Of a DNA stretch of 9,746 nt, positions 6,138-9,746 are shown piece by piece. Every line of letters starts with the position of its first letter. The stretch's first letter is position 1. The stretch spans positions 1 to 9,746 of the forward strand of contig CAUZEB010000067.1 in NCBI GenBank assembly GCA_963578655.1, given 5' to 3'. The notes beneath the pieces are model-generated. The model did no database searches and had not been told where the DNA came from. It worked only from the letters and a program-made list of their open reading frames with translations. The position numbers and the translations under genes were made by a program. The DNA is from CAUZEB01 sp963578655 (GTDB lineage: Bacteria; Chloroflexota; Dehalococcoidia; Lucifugimonadales; CAUZEB01).

Positions 6138-7715
6138 ATGTTAGATCTACTTATTAAGAATGGTTTGATCATTGACGGCACAGGCAACCCCGGATTCTAC
6201 GGTTCTGTAGGTATTAAAGATGATGAATTATGCCTTTTCAGAGGTGATACTACTCAGATTGAATCTGCCCAAATTATAGACGCTAAAGATCAAATAATCT
6301 GCCCGGGATTTATCGATATGCATGCACATTCTGGGCTTGTAATACTTTCTGAGCCCGAGCATGAACCTAAGGTACACCAAGGTATAACAACTGAATTGAT
6401 TGGAGTAGATGGTAATTCTTATGCACCATTTAAAAACCACGAAGATTTCCTGCGTTTTGTAGAGATTAATTCTGGGCTTGATGGTAACCCTAAGTTGCCG
6501 GGACGTTGGTCTACCGTCGAGCAATATCTGAACATGTTTGACAGGAAAGTTGCGGTAAACATCGCTTATATTCTGGGTAACTCTCCTGTAAGAATAGATT
6601 CGATAGGCTGGGATGATCAGAGGGCAACCAAAACGGATATTGCAAACATGAAGGCGGTAATAAGAGAAGCAATGGAGGAGGGAGCTTTCGGTCTGTCAAC
6701 TGGATTGGATTATCCTCCTGGTAATTATGCCAATACAGACGAATTGATCCAGCTGTCCAGGCAGGTTAACGATATGGGAGGTATCTATCATACACACGTT
6801 AGGTATGGACTAGGTGACAGGCACCTTGATCCATTCAAGGAAGCCATAGAAATAGGAAAACAAAGTGACGTTCCTGTCCACATAACTCATTTCTACCAAC
6901 GGGCTCCGAGCAAGAGAGGTGGTCATAGTTTACTAAGATTGGTTGAAGACTCACATGAAGCTGGCCAGGACATTACCTTCGATAGTTATCCTTACATCTA
7001 CGGCAGCACCAGGTTACTTATTGTGTTTCCCGATTGGGCACATAACGGTGGTCCAGAAAAATTGAAGGCTGTGCTTGGTTCTGAAGAAGGAAGAAAACGC
7101 CTGCGTAAAGAAATCGAACCCAGATCAACCTCGTGGCATGATATGTGGCTAACCTATTTTAAGCGACCTCATAATCATAAGTATGAGGGGAAATCAATCG
7201 CAGATATAGCTGAAACTATGGGTAAGCATCCCGTTGATGCAATGTGTGATCTCCTTCTTGAAGAGGACCTTCAAACTTGCTTTGTCATGGCAGGAACTAA
7301 CGGTAATACACTGCCTGCTTTTGTAACACATCCATTATCAATGGTTGGCAGCGATGCGGTTCTTCTAGGTGACTTTCCAAGTCCACGTACATATGGGTGT
7401 TTTCCTATAATACTCGCCGAATATGTACGAGAAGAAAAACAAATCTCTATGCCCCAAGCTATCAGGAAAATGACTTCCTTCCCAGCACAGAGACTAGGCA
7501 TACCAGACAGAGGTATATTACGCGATGGGATGAAGGCAGATATAACCATATTTGATCCAGAAAAGGTGAAGGCTCCAGCAACCCGAACGGAGCCAAAACA
7601 GTCATCCGTGGGTATATCCTATGTCATAGTCAACGGGACTCTAGTTATCAATCAAGGTAAGCACACAGGACAATTACCAGGAAGAGCCCTACGTCACGGT
7701 AAAGCATCCACTTAA
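6138..7715 (+). CDS. N-acyl-D-amino-acid deacylase-family amidohydrolase
   Basis: A metal-dependent amidohydrolase of the D-aminoacylase type. The named reaction removes the acyl group from N-acyl-D-amino acids in the cytoplasm. It has 525 residues and the typical start LLIKNGLIIDGTGNPG. The metal-binding HAH (62-64) is in FIDMHAHSG, and GAFGLSTGLDYPPG (182-195) is characteristic of this branch. Further candidate ligands are H220 in YHTH, H248/H251 in VHITHF, and D406 in VGSDA. The end reads MTSFPAQRLGIPDRGILRDGMKADITIFDP, then VNG and LPGRALR. Two positions differ from the classical enzyme: D91 (GVDGNS) stands where D-aminoacylases often have Cys in GNCG, and SPRTYG (415-420) replaces the usual HPR.YG. 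The substrate may therefore differ. GGAGGA lies 8 nt before the ATG. It is divergent from prfB and convergent with the hydrolase gene. Confidence 0.88.
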   Translation: MLDLLIKNGLIIDGTGNPGFYGSVGIKDDELCLFRGDTTQIESAQIIDAKDQIICPGFIDMHAHSGLVILSEPEHEPKVHQGITTELIGVDGNSYAPFKNHEDFLRFVEINSGLDGNPKLPGRWSTVEQYLNMFDRKVAVNIAYILGNSPVRIDSIGWDDQRATKTDIANMKAVIREAMEEGAFGLSTGLDYPPGNYANTDELIQLSRQVNDMGGIYHTHVRYGLGDRHLDPFKEAIEIGKQSDVPVHITHFYQRAPSKRGGHSLLRLVEDSHEAGQDITFDSYPYIYGSTRLLIVFPDWAHNGGPEKLKAVLGSEEGRKRLRKEIEPRSTSWHDMWLTYFKRPHNHKYEGKSIADIAETMGKHPVDAMCDLLLEEDLQTCFVMAGTNGNTLPAFVTHPLSMVGSDAVLLGDFPSPRTYGCFPIILAEYVREEKQISMPQAIRKMTSFPAQRLGIPDRGILRDGMKADITIFDPEKVKAPATRTEPKQSSVGISYVIVNGTLVINQGKHTGQLPGRALRHGKAST

Positions 7716-7735
7716 AGACCATACACCACGGTGGG
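7716..7735. other. 20-bp convergent gap with a small dyad
   Basis: The stops of the deacylase and the hydrolase genes are 20 bp apart. The gap contains CACC-AC-GGTG (7724-7733), which might form a small stem on either strand, but no T-run follows. A shared intrinsic terminator is not supported, so the two transcripts may overlap at their 3' ends. Confidence 0.25.
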
Positions 7736-9592
7736 TTAATCTGATTGCAAGGGCAAAATGATATGACTCGGGCGTTCAACATCATGGTAAATCGTTTGAT
7801 GCGCGAGCTCGGATCTCCGTTCTATACCTAGAGAGCCACCCGTGTTTGGATTTACATCGAATCTTGGCCAATTACTACTACTAATATCAAGCCTAATCCT
7901 ATGCCCTTTTTTAAACACATTTGACGTCGGATACAAGGTGAAAACGAACTCGTAAAAGTGTCCTGGCGTCATTAATTCTGCTTTATCCCAACCATTTCTA
8001 TACCTTGCTCTAATTATAGAATCTGTAATATTCAATGCGACACCTTCAGGAAAATCGGGACTTGAAGGATATACATCTATGAGCTTAGCTGTAAAATCGG
8101 TGTCCAAGGCCGACGACGAAGCCCATAAGTGCATTTCCACAGGCCCGGTGACCTCCACATCTTTTTCTAGAAGTGTTGTCTGATATGTTAGGACGTCTGC
8201 ACGCGCATTCAAAGGCAACTTGTTATTGGACGGAAAAAACTCTGGGCTACCGCTCTGATCAAATGCACCTGCCCTCAAAACAGGTTCTCCAGCTGATATT
8301 CCGCCTCCAATAGTAGGCACCGGATCATTTGGATCAAAAGTAAAACTAGTCGAATTGTAACTAGTGTCTATTGATATCTCAGGAGACAAAAAACCGCCAC
8401 CATGTATATAATAAGCAGTATATCGTGTGCCATCTAAGGGCCAATCAAGTTCATTGCGCCAGAATCCACCATGATCTAGTCTGCCTGGATATTCTGCCTT
8501 AACCCCGGGAGAACCAAGAATATTAACCCTCCCAGAGCCACCACCCATTGTGAAAATGCGAACCGGTTTCCAACTAGAGACTTCGGAATTCATTCCTTTA
8601 AGATGTTTATCAAACCAAGCCAATTTAAGATCATTATAATTAATGTGAGAATCTATACCGAAATCTATATCGCCTGAGTAGGTAACTTCATATTGTCCAT
8701 GTGTCCAAGGCCCCATTAGTAAGTGTTGAGGACTACTTTTCATTCTACTCAAAGCCATATAGCTCTCACATGTGTTTCTTGCATATGAATCGTACCAGCC
8801 GCCTAAATACAAAGAGGGCACATCCGCGTGTTCATTGTAATACTCTGATATTGCATAGCCACGCTGCTTCCAATAATCATCATACTCACCATGAGTGGCA
8901 ATATCTATCGCCCAACGTTCATAGGAAGGTAATTCGCGTAAAACTGTAGTACCTTCCCTGAGCGGGAATTGACTGACAATGTCCGTTATATCCTCCGTAA
9001 ACGACTTAATTATGGAAGCTTTAAGGGAAGGGTCTGCTTCGGCCTCCTTACTAGTAATGGCCATACGAAAGGCATAGATGAGGAATCGCTGTTCTAGGGC
9101 TCCGTTTTGCCTCATCGAACTGTGATAATAATTAGAGGCACCAACAGCTATAATCATTGTTGCCAAACTTGGTGGATTGAGGGTAGCCAACGCGCTTTGA
9201 TCACTCCCTGCATAGGAATCCCCCATAGTTCCGACTTTTCCGTTACTCCACGATCTGCTACCCAGCCATTCCACTGTATCAAATCCGTCGTTGGCTTCTT
9301 TTGCAAAGGCATACCACTCTCCATCAGATCTAAATCTGCCTCTTACATCTTGAATTACACATACGTAGCCACGTCTGGCAAAATACTTAGCCTTTGTAAC
9401 AGCTGACGGCGATAGCTTATTATAAGGAGTACGTTCTAGAATAACGGGGAACTTACCAGGGGCTAATTCGCAATTCATAGCAGGAAAATATATATCAGCT
9501 GCAAGTGCCACACCGTCTCTCATTTTTACCATGACGTTTGATTGACGTCGCACTTCATATTCTATTAGGGAACCTTCATATTGATTTAACAT
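7736..9592 (-). CDS. CocE/NonD-family alpha/beta hydrolase (X-Pro dipeptidyl-peptidase S15-like)
   Basis: A serine hydrolase of 618 residues acting on esters or amides; the substrate is unknown. The N-terminal part is an alpha/beta-hydrolase fold with the full catalytic set of the family. Ser126 is in GDSYAG, Asp268 in GGWYDSY and His298 in GPWTHG, spaced as in cocaine esterase (117/259/287). Tyr57 in RTPYNK matches the oxyanion-hole tyrosine. QDVRGRFRSDGEW (81-93) is another family block. The C-terminal part from about 375 is the jelly-roll domain of CocE/PepX proteins (VTGPVEMHLWASS, RIRLDISSSNWPRFD). The protein starts MLNQYEGSLIEYE with no signal peptide, so it is probably cytoplasmic. 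The ATG at 9592 has AAGGA 11 nt upstream. It could equally be an aminopeptidase-like or esterase-type enzyme. Confidence 0.93.
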   Translation of the reverse strand: MLNQYEGSLIEYEVRRQSNVMVKMRDGVALAADIYFPAMNCELAPGKFPVILERTPYNKLSPSAVTKAKYFARRGYVCVIQDVRGRFRSDGEWYAFAKEANDGFDTVEWLGSRSWSNGKVGTMGDSYAGSDQSALATLNPPSLATMIIAVGASNYYHSSMRQNGALEQRFLIYAFRMAITSKEAEADPSLKASIIKSFTEDITDIVSQFPLREGTTVLRELPSYERWAIDIATHGEYDDYWKQRGYAISEYYNEHADVPSLYLGGWYDSYARNTCESYMALSRMKSSPQHLLMGPWTHGQYEVTYSGDIDFGIDSHINYNDLKLAWFDKHLKGMNSEVSSWKPVRIFTMGGGSGRVNILGSPGVKAEYPGRLDHGGFWRNELDWPLDGTRYTAYYIHGGGFLSPEISIDTSYNSTSFTFDPNDPVPTIGGGISAGEPVLRAGAFDQSGSPEFFPSNNKLPLNARADVLTYQTTLLEKDVEVTGPVEMHLWASSSALDTDFTAKLIDVYPSSPDFPEGVALNITDSIIRARYRNGWDKAELMTPGHFYEFVFTLYPTSNVFKKGHRIRLDISSSNWPRFDVNPNTGGSLGIERRSELAHQTIYHDVERPSHIILPLQSD

Positions 9593-9646
9593 TTCTCATA
9601 ACATCCTTCATAGTCAATATTCTGCATTTTGGATCGAATCCTTCCC

Positions 9647-9657
9647 ATCAAGGAATT
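9647..9657. repeat. Copy of the ATCAAGGAATT half-site upstream of the hydrolase gene
   Basis: ATCAAGGAATT at 9647-9657 repeats 11 bases of the palindrome arm at 9704-9714, 57 bp away. TCCTT (9639-9643) precedes it, giving a second, imperfect dyad of the same type. The spacing is near five to six helical turns, which would fit cooperative binding. This is an inference. Confidence 0.35.
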
Positions 9658-9702
9658 TGCAAAGGTTATTGAATTAGCGAAATATCCTATATATCACGAG
9701 TC

Positions 9703-9722
9703 AATCAAGGAATTCCTTGATT
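9703..9722. promoter_or_regulatory. Perfect 20-bp palindrome upstream of the hydrolase gene, likely operator
   Basis: AATCAAGGAATTCCTTGATT is a perfect palindrome with no spacer, about 110-130 bp before the hydrolase ATG. A further small dyad, GATTC-GG-GAATC, overlaps its right side (9719-9730). Having no loop, it fits a dimeric protein-binding site better than an RNA hairpin. I found no convincing -35/-10 pair for the hydrolase in the 154 bp upstream that are visible, so the promoter position relative to this site is unknown. Confidence 0.45.
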
Positions 9723-9746
9723 CGGGAATCCCTAAATTGCCTAAAT

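Noticed and set aside
6511..6699. Minus-strand frame rich in Leu and Pro inside the deacylase gene
   Set aside because: The composition is what the antisense of this coding region would give; no ribosome-binding site or homology block.
7716..7735. Bidirectional terminator between the convergent deacylase and hydrolase genes
   Set aside because: The dyad is only 4-5 bp and neither side has a T-run.
8701..9406. Plus-strand open frames inside the hydrolase gene (8701-8949, 9107-9406)
   Set aside because: Antisense to a full-length CocE/NonD gene with an intact catalytic triad; His- and Ser-rich composition looks like a shadow.
1..9746. CRISPR array, insertion sequence, tRNA or phage gene
   Set aside because: No regularly spaced repeats, transposase-like frame, terminal inverted repeats around a gene, tRNA fold or phage protein was seen.

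Overview
The window is about 9.7 kb of bacterial DNA, roughly 40% G+C by eye, with compact genes and good Shine-Dalgarno sites. Its gene mix is an oligopeptide-type ABC importer, an N-acyl-D-amino-acid deacylase, a CocE/NonD alpha/beta hydrolase and a D-2-hydroxyacid dehydrogenase beside the housekeeping gene prfB. This, with the sequence style of these proteins, resembles marine heterotrophic Chloroflexota of the SAR202/Dehalococcoidia type. That assignment is an inference; there is no rRNA or other firm marker here.

Layout, left to right. (1) Bases 1-418, minus strand: the N-terminal 139 residues of a D-2-hydroxyacid dehydrogenase running off the left edge. It is preceded by a likely promoter and a 45-bp inverted repeat with operator-like arms. 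(2) Bases 780-4582, minus strand: an ABC importer operon in the order substrate-binding lipoprotein, DppB-type permease, DppC-type permease, with no ATPase genes. A perfect hairpin sits just after the binding-protein stop. (3) Bases 4751-5852, minus strand: prfB (release factor 2), split by a recognisable CTT-TGA-C programmed +1 frameshift site. (4) Bases 5853-6137: a divergent intergenic region with promoter-like sequences in both directions. (5) Bases 6138-7715, plus strand: an N-acyl-D-amino-acid deacylase-type amidohydrolase. (6) Bases 7736-9592, minus strand: a CocE/NonD-family serine hydrolase, convergent with the deacylase. Upstream of it lies a perfect 20-bp palindrome with a repeated half-site.

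Together the accessory genes suggest uptake of peptide-like or amide-containing compounds, hydrolysis of acyl or ester bonds (including at D-configured amino acids), and redox handling of 2-hydroxy/2-keto acids. The genes are on both strands and no shared regulator is visible, so one pathway is only a hypothesis. I saw no tRNA, rRNA, CRISPR array, insertion sequence or phage gene, and no convincing intrinsic terminator. I did not find a clearly new biological system. The most useful observations are the prfB recoding site, the palindromic sites upstream of two catabolic genes, the missing transporter ATPases and the altered metal-ligand position in the deacylase.
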